From a virus: 38,558 nt of DNA. The notes beneath the pieces were generated by a model. The model saw nothing but the letters and a program-made list of their open reading frames with translations. It was not told the DNA's origin and searched no databases. Of this stretch, positions 7,622 to 16,211 are shown one piece after another. The position numbers and the translations under genes are program-made. The stretch is taken from positions 1 to 38,558 of the IMG/VR virus record IMGVR_UViG_3300025917_000038; one strand, 5' to 3'. Every line of letters begins with the position of its first letter. Position 1 is the stretch's first letter.

Positions 7622-8124
7622 GGTGTGTAGGCTACGTAGATGAAGTTCCCAGCCCCGTCATCGACTGGATTTGGAGGATTGCCACCATCGCTCAACACCA
7701 CGTAATCCACCGACGTGGCACCAAGCGTGACCGTGACGCCGTTGATCCGCGCTTTAAGTAGATTCGTCGAGGCGTTATACCAAATATCGCCATTGACCAA
7801 TGCTGATGGATCGCCGGCTTGCCCACCAACATTGACGCCGGAGTTTGTCGCGTCCGGATTGAACGTCTGTCGAATGCCGTCTGGAAACGCGAATGTCCCA
7901 TCGTCGGCAATGGTGACGACGCTATTTTGTAATTGTGTCCCGCTCGTGCCATCCCATCGCGCGATGGCGTTATTCGTAGACAGTCCAGGTCCGAACACGT
8001 CCCCGGCCGTCGTGAAGTCCTGCAATAACTGCATGAACCATAAATACCAGGTTCTAGACACGATGCCAGTCTGCGGATTGGCGATCGGTTCATGTGGCGC
8101 TTGAAACAGGATGGGGCGCGACAT
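7618..8124 (-). CDS. Putative minor tail protein, 168 aa
   Basis: The N-terminus (MSRPILFQAPHEPIANPQTG then SRTWYLWFMQLL) follows a motif, recalled from podovirus tail-gene neighbours, of a proline-rich start then IVSRxWxxWFxxL. Residues 50-80 (NNAIARWDGTSGTQLQNSVV) are a tail-fibre-type repeat (ARWDGTTGxxLQxS). Residues 110-130 carry a DIWYNASTNLLKARINGVT motif seen in fibre-shaft proteins. It probably links fibre and tail tip. It follows the tail-hub C-terminal gene with a 1-base overlap. Confidence 0.65.
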   Translation of the reverse strand: MSRPILFQAPHEPIANPQTGIVSRTWYLWFMQLLQDFTTAGDVFGPGLSTNNAIARWDGTSGTQLQNSVVTIADDGTFAFPDGIRQTFNPDATNSGVNVGGQAGDPSALVNGDIWYNASTNLLKARINGVTVTLGATSVDYVVLSDGGNPPNPVDDGAGNFIYVAYTP

Positions 8125-9953
8125 CAGCTCGTGCCGACCGTGAAGCCTTGCGGCAATTCACATGCGATCCACGCGACAAACACCGGCGCATCGCAGATCA
8201 ACTCCGCAACGGGATTGCGAAGCCCTTGGCAAAAGCGCGTCAGATACGAGCGAATCATCGTCTCGCCATCCGCCCCGAGCGGGAGTTCCCGATACGGCCC
8301 CCACGTTTGACCGCCGTCTGGACTGATCCGAAGAGACATCACCGGATCGGCATCGTCCGCATTTCCAACGCCCATCTGCGAGATGATTTCGATCCGTGGG
8401 ATGAAAATTTTTTTATTGCCATCATAGGGCAGTGCCCATCGCCGTAAACGCCGTAATTGATTCGCCGTGCTCTGGAAAGTGTTCGTCACAGCGACCGTGA
8501 CCGCTTCGCCCGCACCCAAGGCGATGGCGTCGTGCGGACTCCCATCGCTCACGCTATAACTCGTGCTCCAGCCTTGCGTCGGCGTCTCGGTTACTCCGTA
8601 GGTGCCGGCGCCAACACTCGTGTAAATGCGTGACTCTCCATTGATCAGGGAGAACGTGGACGGCGACAGTCCTCCCGTGGTGGTGAAATCAAAACTCGTA
8701 TCCCCACCAGGAAGCGGCGTCGTGGTTTTCGTGACCGTGATCGAGCCCGCCGCCGGAGTCGACGTGCCAAGCGCCAGATAGACCAACTCCCGCTCGGTAT
8801 CTACGACCGACCAGTTGACGCCGATACTGCTCGCGCTCCACGCGGATATCGTGGCTCGACCGTTAATCGTATCGGTGATGGTGGACGCGATCGTAATGGC
8901 GTGCGTGTTGTCTTCGAGGCTCGTGCCTTCGGCTGGCACCGCCACACCGTTGCGCATCGCCGTCCAAGCTGCGGATTCATCCCCGCCACTCGTGGCGGCT
9001 CCCATTAAATACGACAGCGGACTCGCGACCGAACCAGAGGAGGCGGCACACTTCGATTGCACCAGCAACGTGGAGGCTTGAATACCAATCGAGACGGTTT
9101 GCACGCCAGTCGCGAGCGGCGCCGTGAACGCCCCGCACGCGGCACCTGTAATGCCGGCGCCGCCAAGCGCGAGATACGCGATGTAGAGTGACGTGCTCTG
9201 ACTGGTGGAGAAGTTCAGTGTAAATCCGTCCGCATCGAATGATGTAAAAGACGCAAGCACAACAGTAGACGTTCGGGCCAACGCCACGCAATTCGTGGTC
9301 GTTTGATACATATCCGCAACCGTGGTCCCGGTCGCATCGCAATAACTCGCCGTCGCGGCTTGCTGCGTATTCGACACGGCAAAGCCGACATTGAGCAGAC
9401 CTTCATGGGCGAACTGCGTCCCACCTCGAACGCCCGGCATGAATGTCGTGATGAGGGCCTTCGGTTGGAATCCCACGCCAGTAATCGATTGACTGCCAGG
9501 CGTGGCACGTGGCGTCATAAATGCCACTACGGCGTCAACATCACTGCCGCCTACGGCCCAGTAGTTCCAATAGATACCATCCGACAAGGCTCCGGAAAAA
9601 TCCCAGTTGATCGTAAACCCGTCCGCATCCATCGATGCGATATAGCCGGCCGCCGACAGAAAGTTGATCGCGCTCGCGCCGAGCAGCAATAGTGACCGAT
9701 CATCAGACCACGCGCAATTCGTGCTGTTCACACCGACGAATGGCGCCTCCGTGAAGCACTGCCCGGTGTGCGTCGTGCCGTCATCAAATCCCACAGACAT
9801 CGACACGTAAAAGGTGTCGACGGTGCCGTCAGGGACATTCGATAAGGTGCCGGAGAATCTGATCGCTTTCGGCTGAAAGCCGAGTCCAGTGATCGATTGC
9901 GTGCCGGTGCCGACGCGCTTTGCGAATGCTCCGACAGCCGAAAGCAGACTCAT
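8124..9953 (-). CDS. Insertion-type tail protein ending in a gp10-like tail-hub C-terminus, 609 aa
   Basis: ATG 9953 overlaps the stop of the gp10-like N-terminal gene (ATGA). Residues 15-150 and 152-270 are two clear copies of a module (TQSITGLGFQPKAIRFSG … MDADGFTINWDF; SQSITGVGFQPKALITTF … FDADGFTLNF); 280-398 is a weaker third copy. Residues 401-493 resemble a prealbumin/SpaA-like adhesion domain (ITVTKTTTPLPGGDTSFDFT … GTYGVTE). Residues 500-600 (RRLRRWALPYDG, MSLRISPDGGQTWGPYRELP, LICDAPVFVAWIACEL) match the last part of gp10-like DNA-stabilisation proteins (DDGGxTWS … G … R). So about 490 residues appear inserted ahead of a displaced hub C-terminus. Likely role: tail plug/hub plus surface display. 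Confidence 0.72.
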   Translation of the reverse strand: MSLLSAVGAFAKRVGTGTQSITGLGFQPKAIRFSGTLSNVPDGTVDTFYVSMSVGFDDGTTHTGQCFTEAPFVGVNSTNCAWSDDRSLLLLGASAINFLSAAGYIASMDADGFTINWDFSGALSDGIYWNYWAVGGSDVDAVVAFMTPRATPGSQSITGVGFQPKALITTFMPGVRGGTQFAHEGLLNVGFAVSNTQQAATASYCDATGTTVADMYQTTTNCVALARTSTVVLASFTSFDADGFTLNFSTSQSTSLYIAYLALGGAGITGAACGAFTAPLATGVQTVSIGIQASTLLVQSKCAASSGSVASPLSYLMGAATSGGDESAAWTAMRNGVAVPAEGTSLEDNTHAITIASTITDTINGRATISAWSASSIGVNWSVVDTERELVYLALGTSTPAAGSITVTKTTTPLPGGDTSFDFTTTGGLSPSTFSLINGESRIYTSVGAGTYGVTETPTQGWSTSYSVSDGSPHDAIALGAGEAVTVAVTNTFQSTANQLRRLRRWALPYDGNKKIFIPRIEIISQMGVGNADDADPVMSLRISPDGGQTWGPYRELPLGADGETMIRSYLTRFCQGLRNPVAELICDAPVFVAWIACELPQGFTVGTS

Positions 9954-11068
9954 GCCGCTAAGTCCTGCTTGTAGATGTCGACTGATTGCCGATACACGGT
10001 GCCGGTCAAACGATCGCCGACGAGATGTTTCCCCCACCCGAAACAGTGCGAGATGGGCCGGTTCGGATGCCAGACCTGATTCGGCTCATCCCAGGTGCCG
10101 CGCTCATCCCATCGTCCCATCGAGAGATCGAATACTGGCGTCGTATCATTCCCGTCGAGATGGAGACAGTAAAACCAATGCCCTCGCTCCTGATACGTCC
10201 ACGCGATGAGATTGGAGCTATTAGAGCCCTGAATCATGTCTTCGATCGCAAACGTGGAGACGCGCTTCGGCGTATACCCATCCGCGACGTTTACGACGCC
10301 CGATCCGTCCTGGCTGAGCGTGACCCACATGACGGTGTTGCCGATGCGTTGCAAGACGGCCACATTGGAGCATCCTTGCTCGAGGAAGACGCCCTGAATC
10401 GGAGCGAAAGGAAAATCGGGATCACCGTTGTCATACCAGATTTCGCCGGTCTGCGATCCGAGAAACCAAATCTCCCGATGGCTTCGACGCATCGCCACGA
10501 GGTTATCGGACCCTTCAGATCGCTCCGCGATGTCGAGCCCATCCCAATCGGTGCCGTCCTCGAGTGCTGATATTTGAAACGCGCGGGACTGGTAGATCAA
10601 GACGAGAAAATACCCGTCCATGAATTCGCCGGCAATGGCTTCCCCTTGCGGAAAATCAATATCCGCGATCAAGGTCAGCGTGTCAGCGACGGTATCGAAG
10701 ATGTAACCGTTGAGCCCGGACGTGATGAAGATTTGATGCCCAGCCGTGCCATTGCTGCACATCGTGGGCGTGATGCCGGTGAGCGTTGCGACGGTGCCGT
10801 GATTCGTGGAACTGCCGTCGATGAACAGCTCATAGAATGAATCGCCACAAACGGCGAAGGCGCGATCGTCCTGATAAAACAATTCCACATTCACGCCAGA
10901 GCCAGCTAGCGATGCGAATACTTCCAGTCCTGGCGCATTGCGTAGCCATGTCTGCCCTTTACCGACACCTGGCGCTACCACTTCTTCATACATATTGATC
11001 GTGCGATCTGCCGCTGCCGTGATGGCTGCGAGCGTGTTGGATGGGCCGATGAAGTTATCGACTACCAT
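9950..11068 (-). CDS. P22 gp10-like packaged-DNA stabilisation / tail hub protein, N-terminal part, 372 aa
   Basis: The sequence follows the gp10-family pattern closely: INMYEEVV near residue 27, WLRNAPGLEVFASL, FAVCGDSFYELF, ITSGLNGYIFD, FPQGEAIAGEFMDGYFLV, REIWFLGSQTGEIWYDNGDP with DFPFAPIQGVFLEQGC, MWVTLSQDGSGVV, YQERGHWFYCLHL and FGWGKHLVGDRLTGTVY at the end. Known family role: closes the portal channel after packaging and holds tail parts. The usual C-terminal domain is missing here and sits at the end of the next gene. Start ATG 11068 (MVVDNFIGPSN) is 5 bases after the upstream stop; an ATG at 11095 would overlap that gene by 22 bases. Confidence 0.85.
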   Translation of the reverse strand: MVVDNFIGPSNTLAAITAAADRTINMYEEVVAPGVGKGQTWLRNAPGLEVFASLAGSGVNVELFYQDDRAFAVCGDSFYELFIDGSSTNHGTVATLTGITPTMCSNGTAGHQIFITSGLNGYIFDTVADTLTLIADIDFPQGEAIAGEFMDGYFLVLIYQSRAFQISALEDGTDWDGLDIAERSEGSDNLVAMRRSHREIWFLGSQTGEIWYDNGDPDFPFAPIQGVFLEQGCSNVAVLQRIGNTVMWVTLSQDGSGVVNVADGYTPKRVSTFAIEDMIQGSNSSNLIAWTYQERGHWFYCLHLDGNDTTPVFDLSMGRWDERGTWDEPNQVWHPNRPISHCFGWGKHLVGDRLTGTVYRQSVDIYKQDLAA

Positions 11069-11073
11069 GACAT

Positions 11074-12075
11074 CTATTTCGATCCCACCGGGCATTGTGC
11101 CGGCACCGTGCTCACGGTCACATTCTCGATCACGGTGACTGTCGCAATGCTGTCGATGAAGGCATCGAGCCGCACGCCGAACATCTCGTTTTGCGGTTTC
11201 AACGTCGCCCCCACTGGCAGGTAGAACTGCGCGCAGGTTGCGGACAACGACGTGTCGGTGAGTAGGGCCTGGTAGGACACGGCTACGACGGGCACGCCTG
11301 TTACGACCCGATCGGTGCGGACTTCGACGGTCGCGACCCCGAACCGGCCGACCAGTCTCAAATATTTGAGTTGTCCATCGCGTGCGGCGTCGAGATCGTG
11401 GACCACGTGCTGGCCGGCGGTCGCGTAAACGGTCTGCACGTCACCGGCCGCCGCGGTGATCCAGCCCATTTGCAGGCGGTGCGCGGCGTTATAGCTGTGA
11501 TGGTCGCCGTTCGCGGCGTTGTCGTAGATGTCCCGGCGCCACGTCGCCACGCAACCGGGCGAACAGACCCACGCGTAGCCGCCGAAGATTCCTTTCTGTG
11601 TTTGGTAGTAGTAGGCCAGCTCATTCCCCTTCCCACCGTAGACGAATGGATTTGTTCCGCCATCCGGTCGGCGATACGTCCCGAAGCGTCCCTGATGCCC
11701 GCACTCGTATTGCGCGACGACTATTTCCGGCCCTGCCGGGATGTCGTAGAGCGCAATGGCTTCCGCGATGGCCTTCTCGGCGTACCCCATGCAGGTCGGA
11801 CTCGTCACCCCGAACTTATTAGTGGTCGTTGGCGGATCAACAGCGTAGGCCGGATAGACCGTCGTCGCGTGGTCGAACTGCTGGTACGACGTTCGGTAGA
11901 ACAACTCATGGACAAATGCCCACTGCTGCGCGGCATTCGCCTCGGTCATCGGATTGGTCGTGTTGGTCGTCCAGTGCGGAGCCAGCACGCGCACGTCCTC
12001 GACGCCGATAACCGCCGCAAGCGACTGCGTGGAGGACGCAAACAGCAGCAGGCACGCGAGCAGCAATCGCTTCAT
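11074..12075 (-). CDS. Exported protein with Sec signal peptide, 333 aa
   Basis: Start ATG 12075 is chosen because AGGAG lies 7-8 bases upstream and the product begins with a clean signal peptide (MKRLLLACLLLFASSTQSLA, cleavage probably after SLA). The open frame upstream to 12453 is not supported. The mature part has a Cys-containing region (PTCMGYAEKAIAE, YECGHQG, WVCSPGC) and a DHHSYNAAHRLQMGWI segment. That segment resembles the region after the active site in some M11/M6-type metallopeptidases, but no HExxH is present, so no enzyme call is made. A secreted host-like protein inside a tail operon suggests an imported cassette with its two neighbours. Confidence 0.68.
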   Translation of the reverse strand: MKRLLLACLLLFASSTQSLAAVIGVEDVRVLAPHWTTNTTNPMTEANAAQQWAFVHELFYRTSYQQFDHATTVYPAYAVDPPTTTNKFGVTSPTCMGYAEKAIAEAIALYDIPAGPEIVVAQYECGHQGRFGTYRRPDGGTNPFVYGGKGNELAYYYQTQKGIFGGYAWVCSPGCVATWRRDIYDNAANGDHHSYNAAHRLQMGWITAAAGDVQTVYATAGQHVVHDLDAARDGQLKYLRLVGRFGVATVEVRTDRVVTGVPVVAVSYQALLTDTSLSATCAQFYLPVGATLKPQNEMFGVRLDAFIDSIATVTVIENVTVSTVPAQCPVGSK

Positions 12076-12323
12076 CGCTTGTCTCCTAGGGCTGGTTCCG
12101 TATTCATCTCGACCCACTTTCTGCCGCGCCCCGCATAGCCGAGTGCCCCAATACGAAGCAAGTAGACCAGCGAACCCGTCATGAGCGTCTGCACCGTGCC
12201 GTTCTTCTTGAGCACGCGCAGCCGATAGTGTGGCCATCCTGTTGGACCACGCGTCAGGCATTGCCAGCATTTCTGCCGACCCGCCTTTCTGATGCGTCCT
12301 CCACACGCACACCGCCGGTCCAC
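12072..12323 (-). CDS. Zn-ribbon-like small protein, 83 aa
   Basis: GTG 12323 begins after a 3-base gap from the previous stop; the stop overlaps the next ATG by 4 bases. Residues 5-22 (CACGG … KCWQC) give a C-x-C … C-x2-C set that could bind zinc. The rest is basic and beta-prone (HYRLRVLKKNGTVQTLM) with a conserved-looking GRGRKWVEM. It sits between two exported proteins. Possible nucleic-acid binding; no family recognised. Confidence 0.55.
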   Translation of the reverse strand: MDRRCACGGRIRKAGRQKCWQCLTRGPTGWPHYRLRVLKKNGTVQTLMTGSLVYLLRIGALGYAGRGRKWVEMNTEPALGDKR

Positions 12324-12326
12324 GGT

Positions 12327-13337
12327 TCATTGCCCGGCCCATGCCTGATAGGACGCGAAACAGGCATTCACGTCGTGGCTCGCAACGAGGTCCGTCCGCA
12401 TCGTGAAGCTGTAATCCCCGCCTGACTGCACGCCGTGGAACCAGACTTGCCAATCCGCGGCCGGGTAGAACGTCGTGGGGTCGGTCGGATTTTTCACGAA
12501 GAACTTGAACAGCGAGAACCGCGTCTCCTTCGATGGCGTTAAGGCTGTGTCGAACATCGCGCAGTAGGTCATCCCATCTTGGAGACGCACGGCGTAGAAC
12601 GGCTGCGTGAACCGCGGATAGTCGAACGCAGACACGTTGAGTTCCCCGCCGTCGCCAGGGCTGCCGTAGACGAACTGCGAGGCATTAGCGTGCATGTAGG
12701 TGCCGCCCGATCCATTGCCGCCGGTTCCGGCGATCCACTGTTCCTGTCCGCCTGGAGCGGCGATCCCCCGAAAGTTCAGGGCCACTTCCTGTGTCAGCCC
12801 CATGTAGCTGGCGAAGAACACTCCGAGCGCGCCTTCCGGCTGAAACGGTGCCGCGTCGGCGACGTGGAAGACGGCCGTCAGCGTCACCGCGGAGCCGAGG
12901 AAGCTGTAGGTCAGCACCGCGCTCAGGCCGGGGAAGCACGGATCGACCGCCGGCCTGGTGAGCTGCACCGTGCGGTCATCGAGCTTGAGGATCGTCTGCG
13001 TCCCGCTTCGCGGCGTGAACCAGCACCCCGGCGGTTTCCCGAACGGGTTGCCCATCCCATGCAGGCGCATAACGTGCTCGTGGTTCAGCCCGCCATGCTT
13101 GGCGTCGGGATTGAACACATCGACGGTCGGCACCAGCGCGTGAAAAAGCTGGGTGACCCCACTGATGGCGCCAGACGTGTCGTTTCCGCGCAGGTAGGCC
13201 ACGAGGTCGTCAACGGACACCTGCACAGCCGATGGCGGCGCCTTGGGCGTGGTGGGCGTGCCTCCGCCGCAGCACGGCTTCTGCGCCGACAGCGGCCACG
13301 CCATCAGGAACAGCACGACGACAAGCAGGTTACGCAT
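12327..13337 (-). CDS. Exported protein with Sec signal peptide, 336 aa
   Basis: Residues 1-18 (MRNLLVVVLFLMAWPLSA) form a Sec signal peptide. PCCGGG and a Thr/Pro linker follow. The mature domain is about 280 residues of beta-rich sequence, with a LNHEHVMRLHGMGNPFG stretch, VLTYSFLGSAVTLTAVFHVA, FFASYMGLTQEVALNFRG and YPRFTQPFYAVRLQDGMTYC. Its composition looks like a bacterial periplasmic or surface protein and not a virion component. The Cys pair after the leader lacks a lipobox. The start overlaps the preceding small gene by 8 bases. Function unknown. Confidence 0.65.
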   Translation of the reverse strand: MRNLLVVVLFLMAWPLSAQKPCCGGGTPTTPKAPPSAVQVSVDDLVAYLRGNDTSGAISGVTQLFHALVPTVDVFNPDAKHGGLNHEHVMRLHGMGNPFGKPPGCWFTPRSGTQTILKLDDRTVQLTRPAVDPCFPGLSAVLTYSFLGSAVTLTAVFHVADAAPFQPEGALGVFFASYMGLTQEVALNFRGIAAPGGQEQWIAGTGGNGSGGTYMHANASQFVYGSPGDGGELNVSAFDYPRFTQPFYAVRLQDGMTYCAMFDTALTPSKETRFSLFKFFVKNPTDPTTFYPAADWQVWFHGVQSGGDYSFTMRTDLVASHDVNACFASYQAWAGQ

Positions 13338-13548
13338 CGGCCGTGCCTATCGGCCGCACTTCGCGCAGCGGTGTCGGTTCGGCTCTGATAATTTCGCCCT
13401 GCTCCGTCACAGTGTCTTTCGGTCCTAACTGATACTTCGCCGCGAGATGCTGACTCCAAGCCCGCATAACTGCCTGCGCGTCATGGAACTGTTTCAGAAC
13501 GAAGCGTTGATAGGCGAGTTCCGATACGTCAATCATTTTTACGTCCAT
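13330..13548 (-). CDS. Small tail-operon protein, 72 aa
   Basis: Largely helical: MIDVSELAYQRFVLKQFHDA … WSQHLAAKYQLGPKDTV … QGEIIR. The pattern helix, then H-x-A-x-x-YQLGPxDxV, then a short beta tail recurs in small proteins coded beside tail fibres in podoviruses. I know no assigned function. Start ATG 13548 overlaps the fibre gene by 10 bases; the second ATG at 13536 (MIDVSELAY) would avoid the overlap and is equally likely. Confidence 0.62.
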   Translation of the reverse strand: MDVKMIDVSELAYQRFVLKQFHDAQAVMRAWSQHLAAKYQLGPKDTVTEQGEIIRAEPTPLREVRPIGTADA

Positions 13549-15686
13549 TGACCCACACTCACTACTCCTGCCGCGCCGATGCGATTAAATCTGAGATACG
13601 AGCCAGCAGTAATGACGGCCGTAGTAGTGGCGGTCGTCTGCGCGACGGAAGGAATGATGGTGCCAGCCACAGTCACTTCAAAGCTGCCATTCACGGTAAA
13701 TGTTACTACCGTCGCGATTGCAGCCGTGGCAATGTTCGCGGCAGTTTGCGTGGCTTGGATAGAGGACACGCCGCTTGCGGTCGTCACGCCTTCATTGGCT
13801 GCGTCGAATCCGCTGCTTGTCCGCAGTATCGTGCCAAGCGTGGCTGTGCCAGCCCCAATGACGCTAAACTTTAGGTTTCCGCTCGTGGCTGACATGCCCT
13901 TGCACTGAATGACTCCCTCGAATTCATACGTGCCCGTCTCCAGCGTCAGCGTGCCATTGGTCACTGAATCAAAAATCGCTTGTTGATTCGTATCGTTGGC
14001 AAACGCCGCACGATCCGCCGCTTGGCGGATCATGTAGACCACTGGCACATAGCCACGATTGCCTGCATCGGTGCAGTGGTAAAAGCAGTTGGCGTCCATC
14101 TCAACATCGCCGTCTGCCGGAGTCGTCGTAAGGGTTGACGCCGGGAACGACAATGACGCCCGAGACGTTCCGCCAGCCGCGAGCGTGAGGTTGACGCCAT
14201 TCGCGGCACTCCCACCGATCGTCAGCGTGCCAGATCCATGCGTAGCCGTCACATCGCCATTGTTGAAGTTGACGACGGCACCAGGCGCTAGGAATAGATC
14301 GCTCCACATCTTAGTAGCGCTACCGAGCGCTGCGGCGTCTGACGTGCCTAGAAGCAATGCGGCATTGATAGCCACGGACGCGAGGTTATCGAGCGCCGTC
14401 GTCGCGCCGCTCCCGCCTGACACGTTCGTCCACGTCGTATTGCCAGATCCATCGGTCGTGAGCGAGTAGCCGCTGGTCCCTGCCGTGGTCGGTAGTTTCA
14501 TCGTCCACGTTCCGGCCGCATCGGCGACGGAGAGCGTCACCGTGCCACTGGTCGTGCCCTTGAACAATACGGCGCCTGTTGTTCCCGTCGCCGTGCCGAC
14601 GGTCGCCGTGCTGGCTGCGGCTATGGCCGCATCGAACGTCACGCTCGTGGTGCCTACTACAGCGAGGACGTTATTCGTCTGCGTGATCGTCACATCGCCG
14701 TTATCCCAGTTGATCACGCCCCCTTCAGCGAGAAACAGATCCGACCATTGCTTTGAGGTGGACCCGAGCGCCGCGCCATCGCTGTTTTCAGGGAGGATAG
14801 CATTCGCCGATACGATCGTGCCCGAATGCACGAGGATGCCCGCCCCTCCAGCCGCAATGTCGTTGATGACGATACCGTTCGTCCATGTCCCGCCGGAAAT
14901 GCAGCCAATCTGAAGCGCGACCGGAATGTTCGTGAGATTGAATCCGTTGATGAACAATCCACCAGTCTGTGAACTCAGAGTAGTGCCGGCGAGCGGGACC
15001 ACATCAATTTCCATCCCGACAAGCTTACTGCCGACTGCTCCTGCATGATTGACCGCGACGAAGTTGGCTCCCCAAACTGGTGCTGTGGTGTTGTTGGAAT
15101 GCGCATACCCATAGACGGCGACAGCGTTGCAGCCATCATCCGCATTCGTGACAAAGCCAATGAACGGAAAGGCTTGCTCATACGTCGATCCGCTGTCAAT
15201 ATCCGCCGCTGACACGAACTTGAAAAAGACATCGTCACCAGGATAGGCACCGCGGATGTGTGTATACGGATCAGCCGTGCCATCGCTGACGAGCATGCCA
15301 TCCAAGTTGAATCCGATGCGGCCCGCGTAATTACGCCACCAGAATGAAATCTCGCCCACATCGTCCACGCCACCGAAGAGGCCATCATTCGGGTTCGTTG
15401 AGAAGGTGCTATTCATCAGCACCAACTGCCAGTTCGTTTGATCCGGCATCGCGAGAAGCACATCGATTGGCGCATCAGCCTCAACTGACGTGCCGCCGCC
15501 AATCTTCAGGCGCCATTCTGCGCTGGTGTCATCAAACAAAAAGGCCGGATCGCCATCGATCGTATTTGCCGCCGATCCGAATGCGACTTGTTGATCGGCT
15601 ATGGTGCCAGTAATTGTGCCGCCGCCTCCACCGCCTGCGCCAGTGAAGTCGAAAGGAGGCCCCAGCGGATTGAGTGTGACGCCCAT
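13539..15686 (-). CDS. Tail fibre/spike protein, 715 aa
   Basis: A Gly-rich start (FTGAGGGGGGTITGTI) leads to a beta region and then two copies of a fibre-shaft repeat: DGAALGSTSKQWSDLFLAEG with INWDNGDVTITQ (about 305-335), and DAAALGSATKMWSDLFLAPG with VNFNNGDVTATH (about 450-485). A Thr/Ala-rich stretch lies between them. After the second repeat comes a MDANCFYHCTDAGNRGYVPV segment, which often marks the junction to a head or tip domain. The C-terminus is a beta-sandwich-like domain. It probably forms a trimeric receptor-binding fibre. No depolymerase motif is seen. Confidence 0.8.
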   Translation of the reverse strand: MGVTLNPLGPPFDFTGAGGGGGGTITGTIADQQVAFGSAANTIDGDPAFLFDDTSAEWRLKIGGGTSVEADAPIDVLLAMPDQTNWQLVLMNSTFSTNPNDGLFGGVDDVGEISFWWRNYAGRIGFNLDGMLVSDGTADPYTHIRGAYPGDDVFFKFVSAADIDSGSTYEQAFPFIGFVTNADDGCNAVAVYGYAHSNNTTAPVWGANFVAVNHAGAVGSKLVGMEIDVVPLAGTTLSSQTGGLFINGFNLTNIPVALQIGCISGGTWTNGIVINDIAAGGAGILVHSGTIVSANAILPENSDGAALGSTSKQWSDLFLAEGGVINWDNGDVTITQTNNVLAVVGTTSVTFDAAIAAASTATVGTATGTTGAVLFKGTTSGTVTLSVADAAGTWTMKLPTTAGTSGYSLTTDGSGNTTWTNVSGGSGATTALDNLASVAINAALLLGTSDAAALGSATKMWSDLFLAPGAVVNFNNGDVTATHGSGTLTIGGSAANGVNLTLAAGGTSRASLSFPASTLTTTPADGDVEMDANCFYHCTDAGNRGYVPVVYMIRQAADRAAFANDTNQQAIFDSVTNGTLTLETGTYEFEGVIQCKGMSATSGNLKFSVIGAGTATLGTILRTSSGFDAANEGVTTASGVSSIQATQTAANIATAAIATVVTFTVNGSFEVTVAGTIIPSVAQTTATTTAVITAGSYLRFNRIGAAGVVSVGQWT

Positions 15687-15902
15687 TTATCGAAGTGGAG
15701 GCGTGCGGGTCACGGTGGAGATCGTGCCCTTACCAGAATCGGTGAATTCGATCGCTACTACGCAGACAATAGTCCCGGATGCGCCGCCGATCCTGAACGT
15801 GTAAGTGTCAGACGTGGACGCGGAGCTATTCGAGACGTAATCGTAGATGGGAAGGCGTAATCCGGCTTCTGTGACTCCCGAAGCGCCGTCAACATTGTTC
15901 AT
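15687..15902 (-). CDS. Small virion-associated beta protein, 71 aa
   Basis: Starts MNNVDGASGVTEAGLRLPIYDY and runs as short strands (DTYTFRIGGASGTIVCVVAI, TISTVTRTPPLR) with no charge clusters, signal or membrane segment. It lies directly upstream of the fibre gene with no gap, and is likely a fibre-attachment or decoration protein. No family recognised. Confidence 0.6.
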   Translation of the reverse strand: MNNVDGASGVTEAGLRLPIYDYVSNSSASTSDTYTFRIGGASGTIVCVVAIEFTDSGKGTISTVTRTPPLR

Positions 15903-15914
15903 CCGTCAACTCGA

Positions 15915-16199
15915 TTACTTCACCGACACGCGCGGATCAGTGCCAAGCCCTGTCAGGCTCCCCACGCGCTCATTCACTTGCTCGCGCACGCGCTCGAGGG
16001 CCATTCTCGCATCGTCTGCGGCCTGTTGCGCCTTCGCGATCTTGGCGTCGTAGCCCGCTTCGACTTGGCGCAGTTCGTCCTTCTTCGCTTCGACCGCTTT
16101 ATTGGCTTCTGCGCGAACCGCCGCTAGCGCGGCGGATCTGGCTTCAGCGGTCTCGAAGGCGTCATCGAGTTGAGTCAGAAGTTCATTTACTTTGGACAT
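15915..16199 (-). CDS. Coiled-coil protein, 94 aa
   Basis: Almost one continuous charged helix (VNELLTQLDDAFETAEARSA … EAKKDELRQVEAGYDAKIAK … ALERVREQVNERVGSL) with heptad-spaced hydrophobics, ending in a short flexible tail. In P22-like phages a slender coiled-coil needle (gp26) lies in this neighbourhood, but this protein is much shorter. A small assembly chaperone or accessory protein is as likely. The gaps to its neighbours are 12 bases on each side. Confidence 0.6.
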   Translation of the reverse strand: MSKVNELLTQLDDAFETAEARSAALAAVRAEANKAVEAKKDELRQVEAGYDAKIAKAQQAADDARMALERVREQVNERVGSLTGLGTDPRVSVK

Positions 16200-16211
16200 C
16201 GGAAAGACTCC

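Noticed and set aside
9950-10040. A -1 frameshift that would fuse the hub N-terminal and 609-residue proteins (G GGG AAA at about 10028-10036)
   Set aside because: The run is not a true X XXY YYZ site, and a shift there would delete the conserved GKHLVGDRLTGTVY end; ATGA coupling explains the pair better.
11074-12075. Metallopeptidase assignment
   Set aside because: A YNAAHRLQMGW segment is suggestive, but there is no HExxH or other metal site in the expected place.
11074-12453. 459-residue version of the first exported protein
   Set aside because: The extra N-terminus overlaps two other genes and hides a clean signal peptide and AGGAG site at 12075.
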